This document shows, piece by piece, positions 7,757 through 16,719 of a DNA stretch of 64,000 nt. Source of the DNA: Litorivita sp050633545. Lineage in GTDB: Bacteria; Pseudomonadota; Alphaproteobacteria; Rhodobacterales; Rhodobacteraceae. Position numbers and translations under genes: made by a program. The notes below the pieces were generated by a model. That model did not search any database, was not told the origin of the DNA, and worked only from the letters and a program-made list of their open reading frames with translations. Each line of letters starts with the position of its first letter. Position 1 is the stretch's first letter. Location: contig JBOEGS010000006.1 of assembly GCA_050633545.1 (NCBI GenBank), positions 318,845 through 382,844 of the forward strand. The letters are read 5' to 3'.

Positions 7757-8731
7757 TCACTCGTGTTGCGCGGCGCGGGCGGCCGCGCGCTCCACCGCGG
7801 CCAGAACCGCCTCTTGTGCGCTGTGATGGGGCATATGGCCGATACCGTCGAGTTTGTGCAAACGCGCGTTGGGGATTTGCGCGACCAGCTTGTCGGAATG
7901 CACCTCGATGGGCACCGTGTCATCGGCGGTGCCGTGGACAATTTCGACCGGCACCCCGATCTCGCCATAGCGCGCATGAAGCGCCTCGATCTCGTCCAAG
8001 ATCGCCGCGCGCTGCAAGGCATTGGCGCGTAGGCTGGCGCGGCGCAAGGTCAGGCCCGCGCCGATGTGTTTGCCGTAACGTGCGGGCGGCTTTTGCGGGG
8101 CAAAGATCGCATCGAGTTCGCGCTCGACGCGTGCATCATCGACAAAGGCGGTCAGCAGGGGAATGACGACCGGACCCGCAATCGGATGCGAGAGGAGCCG
8201 GTAATAGGTCGATATCCCCGTGCTCCACGGGTTGGAGGCCGCCGCGACCGGCACAAGCGCGCGGATGTTGTCCGGATGGTGCACCGCCCAAGCCAGAGCC
8301 ACCGCGCCGCCGTAGGATTGCCCTAGAACGATCGGTCTAGTCGCGCCCAATTGCGCAGAGGCGGCCTGCAATAGCGCGGCCTGCGTCGCAAGACTGCCGC
8401 CCCTCGGGCCGATCGGATCGCTATAGCCAAGTCCGGGGCGGTCAAAGACCAGCACGCGGTAGGTTTTGGCCAGCTCTTGGGCAAAGCCTTGGGTGAAATC
8501 GCGGGTGTTGCCCGATGCGCCATGGATGAGCACCACAGGCACGCCGTCCTTTGGTCCCATCTCGACGACATGGAGCGCGGTGCCGTTGACCTCAAGGATT
8601 TGCCCCTCGGGCGGGAAAGCCGCCTGCGCGCGCGCCTCATGACGGGCGGCGCGCGTCAAAGTGACGGCGCTGACGGCGCCAATCACGGCGGCACAGATCG
8701 CGATACTAAAGGCCAATTTTTTCAATGTCAT
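7757..8731 (-). CDS. Alpha/beta-hydrolase with N-terminal membrane anchor or signal
   Basis: About 324 residues. An uncleaved anchor or signal (KKLAFSIAICAAVIGAVSAVTL) is followed by an alpha/beta-hydrolase fold: VVLIHGASGNTRDF oxyanion strand, VLVFDRPGLGYSDP, nucleophile elbow GQSYGGAVALA (Ser about 150), acid HGTADDTVP and catalytic GIGHMPHH. It resembles serine hydrolases of the haloperoxidase/epoxide-hydrolase type; substrate unknown. The chosen ATG at 8731 lies inside the 3' end of metAA and has no strong ribosome binding site; an ATG at 8755 is possible. A degenerate copy of the dispersed palindrome lies within the nucleophile region. Confidence 0.82.
   Translation of the reverse strand: MTLKKLAFSIAICAAVIGAVSAVTLTRAARHEARAQAAFPPEGQILEVNGTALHVVEMGPKDGVPVVLIHGASGNTRDFTQGFAQELAKTYRVLVFDRPGLGYSDPIGPRGGSLATQAALLQAASAQLGATRPIVLGQSYGGAVALAWAVHHPDNIRALVPVAAASNPWSTGISTYYRLLSHPIAGPVVIPLLTAFVDDARVERELDAIFAPQKPPARYGKHIGAGLTLRRASLRANALQRAAILDEIEALHARYGEIGVPVEIVHGTADDTVPIEVHSDKLVAQIPNARLHKLDGIGHMPHHSAQEAVLAAVERAAARAAQHE
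8324..8339. repeat. Dispersed palindrome, one mismatch (coding)
   Basis: TAGAACGATCGGTCTA; the left arm has A for C. It lies in the hydrolase gene, where the minus strand reads as Arg-Pro-Ile-Val-Leu just before the nucleophile elbow. Confidence 0.5.
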
Positions 8732-9629
8732 AGGCGGTGGTTTGGTAGATTTCATTGATCCAGTTGCCATAGAGCAAATGCGCATGGCTGCGCCAGCGGT
8801 TGCGCGGCTTTTGGTGTGGATCGCCTTCGGGGTAGTAATTCACCGGCACCTCAATCGGTTTGCCCTCGGCGACATCGCGGTCGTATTCTTGTTTGATCGT
8901 GTCGCTGTCATATTCCAGATGGTTAAAGACATAGAGCGCGCGGTGGCTGGGGTCTTCGACCATACAGGGGCCGACCTCTTTGCTGCCCAAAAGCGTGAAC
9001 AGACCGCCGACGGCATCGACCTCCTCTTGCCGGATTTCGGTCCAGCGCGAGACAGGGATGATGCAATCATCGGAAAACCCGCGCAGATAGGGCGAGGCGG
9101 GCGAAAGATTGTCATGGCGCCAACATCCCAAGGCTTTGGCCTCAAGCATATGTTTGGGCACGCCGTGGAAGTAGTTGATCATCGCCATGCCGCCCCAACA
9201 CACGCCGATGGTCGAATGCACATGGGTTTGCGTCCATTCGAAGACATCGCATAGCTCGTCCCAATAGGTCACCTCGCCAAAGGGCAGGTGCTCGATCGGG
9301 GCGCCGGTGATGATGAAACCGTCAAATTTCTGGCCCGAGGCGCGAATGTCGGAAAAGGCGTGGTAAAAGCTCTCCATATGTTCGGCGGTGGTGTTGCGCG
9401 CCTCATGTTCGCTCATGCGGATGAGGGTCAGCTCGATCTGCAACGGCGTGGCCCCGATCAGGCGGGCAAACTGGTTCTCGGTCTGGATTTTCTTGGGCAT
9501 CAGGTTCAACAGCCCGATGCGCAGCGGCCGAATGTCCTGGCGTGCCGCTTGGTCCTCGGTCATGACCGATACGCCTTCGCGCGTGAGCACGTCATAGGCG
9601 GGCAGGTCGGCAGGGATTTTGATCGGCAT
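8706..9629 (-). CDS. metAA: Homoserine O-acetyltransferase, MetA type
   Basis: 307 residues, full length for MetA. Catalytic Cys144 lies in GVCWGGMA, and His237 and Glu239 in VFNHLEYD. The residue that decides acyl-CoA choice in this family (position 111 in characterised enzymes) corresponds to Glu113 here, in ITGAPIEHLPF. Glu is linked to acetyl-CoA and Gly to succinyl-CoA, so the product should be O-acetylhomoserine for methionine synthesis. AAGGACC lies upstream. Its 3' end overlaps the start of the hydrolase gene. I saw no convincing SAM riboswitch in the 70-base upstream gap. Confidence 0.93.
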   Translation of the reverse strand: MPIKIPADLPAYDVLTREGVSVMTEDQAARQDIRPLRIGLLNLMPKKIQTENQFARLIGATPLQIELTLIRMSEHEARNTTAEHMESFYHAFSDIRASGQKFDGFIITGAPIEHLPFGEVTYWDELCDVFEWTQTHVHSTIGVCWGGMAMINYFHGVPKHMLEAKALGCWRHDNLSPASPYLRGFSDDCIIPVSRWTEIRQEEVDAVGGLFTLLGSKEVGPCMVEDPSHRALYVFNHLEYDSDTIKQEYDRDVAEGKPIEVPVNYYPEGDPHQKPRNRWRSHAHLLYGNWINEIYQTTAYDIEKIGL

Positions 9630-9699
9630 GGGCGGGGTCCTTGGAAAGGTCGCGGGTCTGGGATGCGATATCTGGCGCTGATCCGTTGATATAGGGCGG

Positions 9700-10560
9700 C
9701 TAGACTGTTCGGTCTAGGGCGGCGGCGATCACCTCTATGACATCGGCCTCGCTTGTCACGCCGCTTATCTCGTCGGCGGTGACGGTCACACCGCGTCTTG
9801 CCATTTTCTCATAGCGCGGCTGGCGGTGCGCCAAGGCCTGCGCATAGGTCCAGCGGATGAAGGCATCCGGATCGACCTCTTCGGGGGCGCAGCCCTTTTT
9901 TTGCAGATATTCGGCCCAAGTGCGGTCCAAAAATTCGGGCTGGTAGGACATCGGTTTGGGGGCTTTGTCAAAGCGGCGCACCAATTCGGCGGTATGGGCC
10001 TCGCTGCCTTTGATCCAGACCATCAACGCCTCGGATTCCAGCGCGCAAAGCAACGGATCGGCGGGATCATCCACATCCACCCATTCGCAAATCGAGCCGC
10101 CGGTGTCACAGACAAAATGCGGATAGCCGTAAAGCGCGTTGGCACGGGTGATAAAGGCGGCGGTATCAAAAAGCGCGGCGATCTCGGCGCTGCGAAATTG
10201 CGCCTGACGGCGGCAATATTCGCCGTAGGGCAGCCCGCCCTTGGCCGGATCACCAGGTTTACCCAGATAGGAGGAGACCGGCGCGAGATTATCAAAGGTG
10301 ATATTGGAGCCGATATAGATCGAATCCGACATCAACAGGTCGCGCAAAAACGGGTTTTTCATCGCCTCCAGTTTGGCGTTATCGGCAATATATTCGCCCA
10401 TATAGCGGGTGCCGATGCGGTAATCGACGCTGTAATGGAACCACGCGCCGCTGCCGCGCAGGACATTGGACACATGGGTCTTGCCAAGGCCGGACATGCC
10501 GAAAAACAGCACTTTTTTATGTTTGGCAGCGCGCCAGTCTTTCGCGGATTCATAGATCAT
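9700..10560 (-). CDS. Unknown P-loop ATPase
   Basis: 286 residues beginning MIYESAKDWRAAKHKKVLFF, with a Walker A motif GMSGLGKTHVS at about residues 22-32. Later features are DYRIGTRYMGEYIADNA, a possible Walker B region FVCDTGGSICEWVD and VWIKGSEAHTAELVRRFDKAPKPMSY. The fold looks like a small nucleotide kinase or adenylate-kinase-like ATPase, but I do not recognise a named family. The start is taken at the second Met because GAGGGA lies 7-12 bases upstream. The stop codon TAG is part of a palindrome copy. Substrate and pathway are unknown. Confidence 0.75.
   Translation of the reverse strand: MIYESAKDWRAAKHKKVLFFGMSGLGKTHVSNVLRGSGAWFHYSVDYRIGTRYMGEYIADNAKLEAMKNPFLRDLLMSDSIYIGSNITFDNLAPVSSYLGKPGDPAKGGLPYGEYCRRQAQFRSAEIAALFDTAAFITRANALYGYPHFVCDTGGSICEWVDVDDPADPLLCALESEALMVWIKGSEAHTAELVRRFDKAPKPMSYQPEFLDRTWAEYLQKKGCAPEEVDPDAFIRWTYAQALAHRQPRYEKMARRGVTVTADEISGVTSEADVIEVIAAALDRTV
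9701..9716. repeat. Dispersed palindrome, one mismatch, at a gene end
   Basis: TAGACTGTTCGGTCTA, with T for C in the left arm; the flanking C and G extend the dyad to 18 bases. It spans the end of the P-loop ATPase gene (minus-strand stop TAG at 9702-9700). Confidence 0.75.
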
Positions 10561-10631
10561 CTTGCGGTCCCTCATCTGCCGCTTTGCTATCGCGCGGCGG
10601 CAGGGGGGTCAAACCCTATGGGGGGCGCGGG

Positions 10632-11588
10632 CTAATTGGCGGGGCGATTGTGGCTTGCCGCGCGCAGGTGGCGCAAAATCCGCCCGTCGATGATCAACAG
10701 CCCAAGAGCCAAAAGCGCAAAGCCGAAATAGGCATTCGGCGCGAGGCTTTCGCCCAAGATCACCGCGCCGAGCAAGATCGCAATCGGCGCCACCAGAAGC
10801 GTGACCAAGAGCAGGTTGCCAACGCCCGCCGAGGCGGCAATGCGGTAGTAGAGCAAATAGGCCCCTGCCGTTGCCAGCACCGCCAGATAAAACAACCCGC
10901 CCCAAGTGGCGGGGCTATAGCCGAGGCTGGGCAGGCCCTCGGTCCAAAGCGCAAAGGGGATCATCATCGCGCTGGAGCAGGTCAGCATGCCCGCAGAGGC
11001 GATTTGCGGCCGCATTCCGGTCAGCTTCGCCCGCGCCCAAGCGCCCGAAAGACCATAAGCGATGGCCGCGCCGATCAAGGAAAGCTGCGCCAGAGAGGTG
11101 ATGTCAAAGGCATGGATCGCATCCAGCCCGATCGCGATGGCCGCGCCCAGAAATCCGAGGCTGACGCCGATGATCTTGCGCAAGGTCAGGCGCTCGTCGG
11201 CGAAAACGATGGCGGCGATGAGGATGCCGAAAACGGCTGTGGTGCTGTTCAAAATGGCGCTCAGGCCCGAGGGGATATGTTGTTGCCCGAAGGTGATGAG
11301 GGTGAAGGGCAAGGCATTGTTCAAAAACCCCATGACGGCAAATGCCCCCCAAATGCGGACCCCGCGCGGGAATTTGAAACCGCGCCACAGCACATAGGCC
11401 CAAAGCACCAAAGCCGCCCCGCCAACGCGAAAGGCTACGATGGTGACAAAGCCGACTTCGCGCAAAACCACCGCGTTGCACAGGAAAGAGACGCCCCAGA
11501 TCATCGCAAGCAGCATGAGTTCGGCCCATGCGCGGGGCGAGGCGGTGATTTGTGCGGTCGGGGCGCGGGCGGGGGATTTTGTGCTCAT
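10632..11588 (-). CDS. EamA/DMT-family transporter
   Basis: 318 residues with about ten hydrophobic helices in two EamA repeats: first repeat AELMLLAMIWGVSFLCNAVVL with PFTLITFGQQHIPSGLSAILNSTTAVF, second repeat beginning SLAQLSLIGAAIAYGLSGAWA with LLVTLLVAPIAILLGAVILGE. These drug/metabolite transporters export or import small metabolites across the inner membrane. The start at MSTKSPARAP places the first helix near residue 22; no strong ribosome binding site is seen. A second EamA gene lies 114 bases upstream in the same direction. Substrate unknown. Confidence 0.88.
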   Translation of the reverse strand: MSTKSPARAPTAQITASPRAWAELMLLAMIWGVSFLCNAVVLREVGFVTIVAFRVGGAALVLWAYVLWRGFKFPRGVRIWGAFAVMGFLNNALPFTLITFGQQHIPSGLSAILNSTTAVFGILIAAIVFADERLTLRKIIGVSLGFLGAAIAIGLDAIHAFDITSLAQLSLIGAAIAYGLSGAWARAKLTGMRPQIASAGMLTCSSAMMIPFALWTEGLPSLGYSPATWGGLFYLAVLATAGAYLLYYRIAASAGVGNLLLVTLLVAPIAILLGAVILGESLAPNAYFGFALLALGLLIIDGRILRHLRAASHNRPAN

Positions 11589-11702
11589 GGGACCAGTAGT
11601 GGGCGCAGCGCGCGGCGAAGGCAATCGCGATCATGCGCGCCGCAGAAGAGTTGATAAGGCCGCAGCCCCGGCGGTCATTCCGACAGGCAGCACAAAGGCG
11701 CG

Positions 11703-12620
11703 TCAGACGGGTTTGCGGCGGGTTTCGAACCATATGTTGATGTAATTGGCAGCAAAAATCAGCGCAGCCCCATAGACGAGGGACAAGGTCAGAGATTCGT
11801 TGAACATGACAAGCCCCACGAAGGCGATCACCGGAAGGCGGATGAAGTCGAGCGGGGCGACCACGGTTGCGGGCGCGGTTTTGAGCGCATTGGTCAGGCA
11901 GTAATGCGCCAGCAACCCTGCGCAACCGACAAGCACCAGCCAAGGCGCGCTTGTCGCGGTGGGCAGGGCCATTTGTCCGTCGATGAGACCGGCGCCCAAA
12001 CCAAAGAGCGCCTGCATAGCGGTGAGGTAAAACATGATGCAGGCCACGGTGATATTTCCGGTGAGCTTCTTGGTGCAAATGATTGTTGTTGCAAAGAAAA
12101 TAGCCGAAGCGGCAGCTGCGGCCAGACCGGTGCCGCCTTGGAGCAAGGTTGACAGTTCCAAAAGGTTTCCGACTTGGGTGACCTGCCAGATACCGGTCAG
12201 GCCAATGAGCACCGACAGAAGTTTGACCGTCGTGAACCGCTCGCCCAAGAGCAGCGGCGAGAGCAGGATCACCCAAAGCGGCGTGGTAAACTCCAACGCA
12301 AAGACCTGCGCCAAAGGGGTGATGGCCACCGCAAAGAACCACAGGTTCTGGCCGGTGAAATGCGCAAGGTTGCGGATCAGATGCAGCCCAAGGCGGTGGG
12401 TGGTGATTTGCCCCCACATATTGCGGGCGGTGAGCAGGGCGCAGACAATGACAAAACCGACGAGGCTGCGATAGGTCATGATCTCGAATGTGTCGTGCTG
12501 CGGCCCAAGCAGGCGGCCCGCGACGGCCATGAGGGAGAAGGAAGCAATGGCGCCGGACATCCATATCGCCGCGCGCAAGATTTGCGGGCCTGTGGTCTGT
12601 GAAGGAGCGGCGTTTGTCAT
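11703..12620 (-). CDS. EamA/DMT-family transporter
   Basis: 305 residues, ten predicted helices. Characteristic segments are YRSLVGFVIVCALLTARN, FTGQNLWFFAVAITPLAQVFALEFTTPLWV in the first repeat and CLTNALKTAPATVVAPLDFIRLPV in the second, as in the S-adenosylmethionine/amino-acid-exporter type of DMT proteins. Start at MTNAAPSQTTG; GGTATA-type upstream sequence only, no clear ribosome binding site. It is not a close copy of the following EamA gene, so the pair is not a recent duplication. Substrate unknown. Confidence 0.87.
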   Translation of the reverse strand: MTNAAPSQTTGPQILRAAIWMSGAIASFSLMAVAGRLLGPQHDTFEIMTYRSLVGFVIVCALLTARNMWGQITTHRLGLHLIRNLAHFTGQNLWFFAVAITPLAQVFALEFTTPLWVILLSPLLLGERFTTVKLLSVLIGLTGIWQVTQVGNLLELSTLLQGGTGLAAAAASAIFFATTIICTKKLTGNITVACIMFYLTAMQALFGLGAGLIDGQMALPTATSAPWLVLVGCAGLLAHYCLTNALKTAPATVVAPLDFIRLPVIAFVGLVMFNESLTLSLVYGAALIFAANYINIWFETRRKPV

Positions 12621-12758
12621 TGGTATATCCGGCAAGAGAGGTGTTTGCGCGCAGCTAAGCCGCAATCATGGCGAAGGGCAAGGCGCGGCAGCGCCGCGAG
12701 GCCGATCAATCATAAAAATGCCCCGAAACCAATAGGCTACGGGGCATAGATCGTTGGG

Positions 12759-12774
12759 TGGACCGATCGGTCTA
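12759..12774. repeat. Dispersed palindrome overlapping the guaA stop
   Basis: TGGACCGATCGGTCTA. Read on the minus strand its first three bases are the TAG stop codon of guaA. Confidence 0.9.
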
Positions 12775-14334
12775 TTCCAATTCGATGGTGCCGGGCGGTT
12801 TGGATGTCACGTCGTAGAAGACGCGGTTCACGCCTTTGACCTCATTGATGATGCGGGTCATGGTTTCGCCCAAGAACTCATGGGTAAACGGGTAGTAATC
12901 AGCTGTCATCCCGTCCACCGATGTTACCGCGCGCAGCGCCAGCGCGTAATCATAAGTGCGCCCGTCGCCCATCACGCCCACGGTGCGCATCGGCAAGATG
13001 GCGGCGAAGGCTTGCCAGATCTCGTCGTAAAGCCCGTGTTTGCGAATCTGGTCGATATAGACCGCATCGGCTTGCTGCAAAATCTCCAGCTTTTCGCGGG
13101 TGATCTCGCCAGGGCAGCGGATCGCAAGGCCGGGACCGGGGAAGGGGTGGCGGCCGATAAACGAGGCGGGCAGGCCAAGCTCGTGCCCCAAGGCGCGCAC
13201 CTCGTCCTTGAACAGCTCGCGCAAGGGTTCGACCAGCTTGAGACCCATTTTTTCGGGCAGGCCGCCAACATTGTGGTGCGATTTGATCGTCACCGAAGGA
13301 CCGCCGGAAAAGCTCACCGATTCAATGACATCAGGATAAAGCGTGCCTTGGGCGAGGAATTCGGCGCCCTCGATATCATTGGCGTACTTCTGGAACACGT
13401 CGATGAACAGCCCGCCGATGATCTTGCGCTTGGTTTCAGGGTCCGAAACGCCCTCGAGCTTGCCAAGGAAGAGATCGCTTTCGTCGGCATGGATCAGGTT
13501 GAGATTATAGCTGTCGCGGAACATTTTCACGACTTCGGCGGCCTCATTGAGGCGCAAGAGCCCGTGATCGACAAACACACAGGTCAGCTGATCGCCAATC
13601 GCCTCATGGAGCAAAATCGCGGTGACCGAACTGTCGACGCCGCCGGAGAGGGCGCAGATGACCTGCTTGTCACCCACCTGTTCACGGATCGCGGCGATGG
13701 CCTGTTCGCGGTAGGCGTCCATGGTCCAATCACCGGTGAAGCCGGCCAGTTTGATGAAATTCTCGTAAAGCGTTGCGCCATTGGGCGTGTGGTGCACTTC
13801 GGGGTGGAATTGCACCGCAAAGAAATTGCGCGATGTATCTGCGGTGATCGCAAAGGGCGCATTGGGCGAGGTGCCGTAGACCTCGAAACCGGGGGCAATG
13901 GCCGAGACGTGATCGCCGTGGCTCATCCAGACCTGCTCGCGCCCTTCGAGGAACCAGCCGCTGAGCAAATCAATGCGGTCGTCCGAGGGCGTGACATAAG
14001 CGCGCCCGAATTCGGCGGTGCCATGGCCGCGCTCGACCTTGCCGCCGAGCATATGCATCATCACCTGTTGGCCATAGCAAATGCCAAGGATCGGCACACC
14101 AAGGTCGAAAACACTGGCGGGTGGGCGCGGCGATCCCTCGTCAATCACCGAAGCAGGGCCGCCGGAGAAAATCACGGCTTTGGGCGCAAATTCGGCCAGA
14201 AACGCATCAGTGACGTTCTGGTAGGGGTGGATTTCGCAATAGACATTCAACTCGCGCAGGCGGCGCGCGATCAGCTGGGTCACCTGAGAGCCGAAGTCAA
14301 TGATAAGAAGGCGGTCATGGGATGTCTGGATCAT
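12772..14334 (-). CDS. guaA: GMP synthase (glutamine-hydrolysing)
   Basis: 520 residues, the standard length. The N-terminal glutamine amidotransferase has FGSQVTQLIARRLRE, the nucleophile loop ILGICYGQQ and the His/Glu pair in VQFHPEVHHT. The ATP-pyrophosphatase domain has ALSGGVDSSV. The C-terminal dimerisation domain has FPGPGLAIRCPGEIT and ends ...SKPPGTIELE. It converts XMP to GMP in the cytoplasm. The start at MIQTSHDRLL avoids an implausible 38-residue basic extension. It is divergent from the MttB-like gene. Confidence 0.97.
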   Translation of the reverse strand: MIQTSHDRLLIIDFGSQVTQLIARRLRELNVYCEIHPYQNVTDAFLAEFAPKAVIFSGGPASVIDEGSPRPPASVFDLGVPILGICYGQQVMMHMLGGKVERGHGTAEFGRAYVTPSDDRIDLLSGWFLEGREQVWMSHGDHVSAIAPGFEVYGTSPNAPFAITADTSRNFFAVQFHPEVHHTPNGATLYENFIKLAGFTGDWTMDAYREQAIAAIREQVGDKQVICALSGGVDSSVTAILLHEAIGDQLTCVFVDHGLLRLNEAAEVVKMFRDSYNLNLIHADESDLFLGKLEGVSDPETKRKIIGGLFIDVFQKYANDIEGAEFLAQGTLYPDVIESVSFSGGPSVTIKSHHNVGGLPEKMGLKLVEPLRELFKDEVRALGHELGLPASFIGRHPFPGPGLAIRCPGEITREKLEILQQADAVYIDQIRKHGLYDEIWQAFAAILPMRTVGVMGDGRTYDYALALRAVTSVDGMTADYYPFTHEFLGETMTRIINEVKGVNRVFYDVTSKPPGTIELE

Positions 14335-14530
14335 GCTTTGGCAATAGGACGCGGCGCGCGCGCGCGCAAGAGGGCGCGGCCCCCCGAGGCATGGTTTTCG
14401 ATCGTGGCGGCGATGGTTCATGTCGCTTTCGCCTCGGATAGGGCGCAAAACCGCCGCATCCTACGGGGGCTTTGGCGCTAGAAAGGGCAAGAAGATCGCA
14501 GATTTGCGTATGGAAGGGGAGAATCACTCT

Positions 14531-16078
14531 ATGACCGAAGCAGCAGCACCGAGCAGACGGACAAGAGGTGGCGGCGGCGCAGCGCGGCGCGCCGAGCGCA
14601 CAGCCGTGCGGATCGAATGCGCCAAATACATCGAGCGCAAAATCCCGAATTTCGAGGTGCTGGACGAAGCGGCTTTGGCAATGATCGAGGCCAATGCGGA
14701 ATTGGTGCTTGAAGAAATCGGGGTGAATTTCACCGGCAATCCCGCCTCGCTGGAGCGCTGGCGCGCAGCAGGCGCCGATGTGCAAGGCGAGCGGGTGCGA
14801 TTCCCGCGCGGCATGGTGCGCGATTTGTGCAAAACCGCACCGGCGCAGTTCACCCAACACGCCCGTAACCCCGACCGCAATGTTGTCATCGGCGGTAAAA
14901 CCTTGGTCACAGCTCCGGTTTACGGCCCGCCGTTCGTGCGCGATGCCGAAGGCGGACGGCGCTATGCGACAATGGCGGATTTCGAGAAATTCGTGAAACT
15001 CGGCTATATGTCGAAATACCTGCACCATTCGGGCGGCACGGTTTGCGAGCCGACCGATGTGGCGGTGAACAAACGGCATCTGGATATGCTGCTGGCCCAT
15101 ATGACCTTGTCGGACAAACCTTTTATGGGCTCGGTCACCGAACCGAGCCGCGCCCAAGACAGCGTCGAGATGTGCGAGATTCTTTTTGGCAAAGAGTTTG
15201 TCCAGCAAAACACGGTGATGACTTCGCTGATCAACATCAATTCGCCGCTGACCTTTGACGAGACGATGATGGGGGCGCTGGAGGTCTATGCGCGCAATAA
15301 CCAAGCGGCGATCATTTCGCCCTTTATCGTCGGCGGCGCGATGGCGCCGGTTTCGGTGGCAGGGACGCTAACGCAGGTCTTGGCCGAGGTTATGGTCGGC
15401 ATCGCCTATAGCCAGTTGATCCGCCCCGGTGCGCCGGTGATCTTCGGCACATTTGTGACCTCGATCGACATGAACAGCGGCGCGCCGACCTTTGGCACGC
15501 CCGAAGCCAGCCAGATCCTGTATGGCGCGGGGCAATTGGCGCGGCGCATGGGCTTGCCGTTCCGCTCGGGCGGGGGGCTGTGCGGCTCGAAACTGCCCGA
15601 TGCGCAGGCCGCCTACGAGAGCGCCAATACGCTCAACGCGGCGCTTTTGGGCGGGGTGAATTTCATGCTTCATGCCTGCGGCTGGCTCGAGGGTGGATTG
15701 GTCGCGAGTTTCGAAAAATTCGTGATGGATGCGGACCAATTGGGCGCCCTGCACAAGATGGCCGAAGGCGTGGCCGTGGACGAGAACGCACAGGCACTCG
15801 ATGCGCTGCGCGAGGTCGGGCCAGGGGGGCATTTTTTGGGCTGTGCCCATACGCAGGCCAATTTCAAACAGGCCTTTTGGCGCTCTGATCTACTTGATTA
15901 CAAGCCGTTCGAGACATGGGTCGATGATGGCGCGCGCGACACGCAAAGCCTCGCCGCCGCGCGGGTTGAAAAGCTCTTGCGCGACTATACGCCTCCGGCG
16001 CTCGATCCCGAGATCAAGGCGCGGCTGGAGGCCTATGTCGCCGAGAAAAAAGCCTCGATGCCGGATGCCTTTACCTAA
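14531..16078 (+). CDS. MttB-superfamily methyltransferase without pyrrolysine
   Basis: 515 residues matching the trimethylamine methyltransferase (MttB) TIM-barrel family: NAELVLEEIGVNFTGNP near the N-terminus, RNVVIGGKTLVTAPVYGPPFVRDAEGG, the long central IISPFIVGGAMAPVSVAGTL and HACGWLEGGLVASFEKFVMD near the C-terminus. Archaeal MttB needs an in-frame amber codon read as pyrrolysine; this frame has none, so it belongs with the non-Pyl group that includes glycine-betaine demethylases. Those act on quaternary or tertiary amines and pass the methyl to a corrinoid protein. No corrinoid partner is nearby. AAGGGGAG precedes the ATG. Substrate unknown. Confidence 0.85.
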   Translation: MTEAAAPSRRTRGGGGAARRAERTAVRIECAKYIERKIPNFEVLDEAALAMIEANAELVLEEIGVNFTGNPASLERWRAAGADVQGERVRFPRGMVRDLCKTAPAQFTQHARNPDRNVVIGGKTLVTAPVYGPPFVRDAEGGRRYATMADFEKFVKLGYMSKYLHHSGGTVCEPTDVAVNKRHLDMLLAHMTLSDKPFMGSVTEPSRAQDSVEMCEILFGKEFVQQNTVMTSLININSPLTFDETMMGALEVYARNNQAAIISPFIVGGAMAPVSVAGTLTQVLAEVMVGIAYSQLIRPGAPVIFGTFVTSIDMNSGAPTFGTPEASQILYGAGQLARRMGLPFRSGGGLCGSKLPDAQAAYESANTLNAALLGGVNFMLHACGWLEGGLVASFEKFVMDADQLGALHKMAEGVAVDENAQALDALREVGPGGHFLGCAHTQANFKQAFWRSDLLDYKPFETWVDDGARDTQSLAAARVEKLLRDYTPPALDPEIKARLEAYVAEKKASMPDAFT

Positions 16079-16133
16079 GGCCGGATGACGATGTGGCTTT
16101 ATAGGCCTCGCCTCGCGCGGGGCTTCTCGATGG

Positions 16134-16634
16134 CTATTTCTTGCCTGTGCCTTGCGGCTCGGTGATGTCTTTGATGTCGACAAGGTTCCACGGCAACCCC
16201 TCTTGCCGGTAGATGCGCTTGCCCAGATTGGGGTAGTCCCCCACGTCATGGGGAAGCCTTTGGCCGATCACGAGGCAGCGTAGGGTCTGTGTGCCGGTAT
16301 TGACCAAAGAATGGGCCAGCCCGCCTTTGCGGTAGCCCAGAAAATCGCCTGCGCCGACCGGCTCTTCGTGATCACCGATTCGCGCCGTTGCGGTGCCGCT
16401 CAAGATATAGAGGGCTTCGTCCTCGTGATAATGCATATGGTGTTCGGTGGTCCCATGACCGGGTTCCACCTCGATCAGATGCACGCCGAGCCCCGTCAGC
16501 CCCGTGGCATCGCCAAGGGATTTATTGATGCGTTTGGCATCCGGATTGAGGAAATGGGTCTTTGCTAGCCCCTCCATTGCCGCGATCTCTTCGGCGCGGA
16601 TGAGGTAGCCTGCGGGGTCGGTCGTATCGCTCAT
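16134..16634 (-). CDS. Cupin-domain protein
   Basis: 166 residues with one conserved cupin barrel. Motif 1 is HHMHYHEDEALYILSGTATARIG, supplying the His-x-His...Glu metal ligands, and motif 2 is GDFLGYRKGGLAHSLVN, supplying the last His. It probably binds a divalent metal. Some relatives act as small-molecule isomerases or sensors, but nothing here decides. CGGAGG precedes the ATG. It is convergent with the MttB-like gene, 55 bases away, so a shared pathway is possible but not shown. Confidence 0.8.
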   Translation of the reverse strand: MSDTTDPAGYLIRAEEIAAMEGLAKTHFLNPDAKRINKSLGDATGLTGLGVHLIEVEPGHGTTEHHMHYHEDEALYILSGTATARIGDHEEPVGAGDFLGYRKGGLAHSLVNTGTQTLRCLVIGQRLPHDVGDYPNLGKRIYRQEGLPWNLVDIKDITEPQGTGKK

Positions 16635-16719
16635 GGCGCAGCCTCCGGTTGGGAATGGCGCCATGATAGCGTGCCTCGGAGCGAAAAGGAATCCGCCCCG
16701 AGACATCGTGCGGGCAGGC

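Noticed and set aside
11104..12564. A 486-codon minus-strand frame across the two EamA genes
   Set aside because: The composition (His/Arg/Pro-rich, no domain) is typical of a shadow frame, while the EamA frames have clear helices.
14531..16078. Pyrrolysine-type trimethylamine methyltransferase
   Set aside because: The coding frame has no in-frame amber codon.
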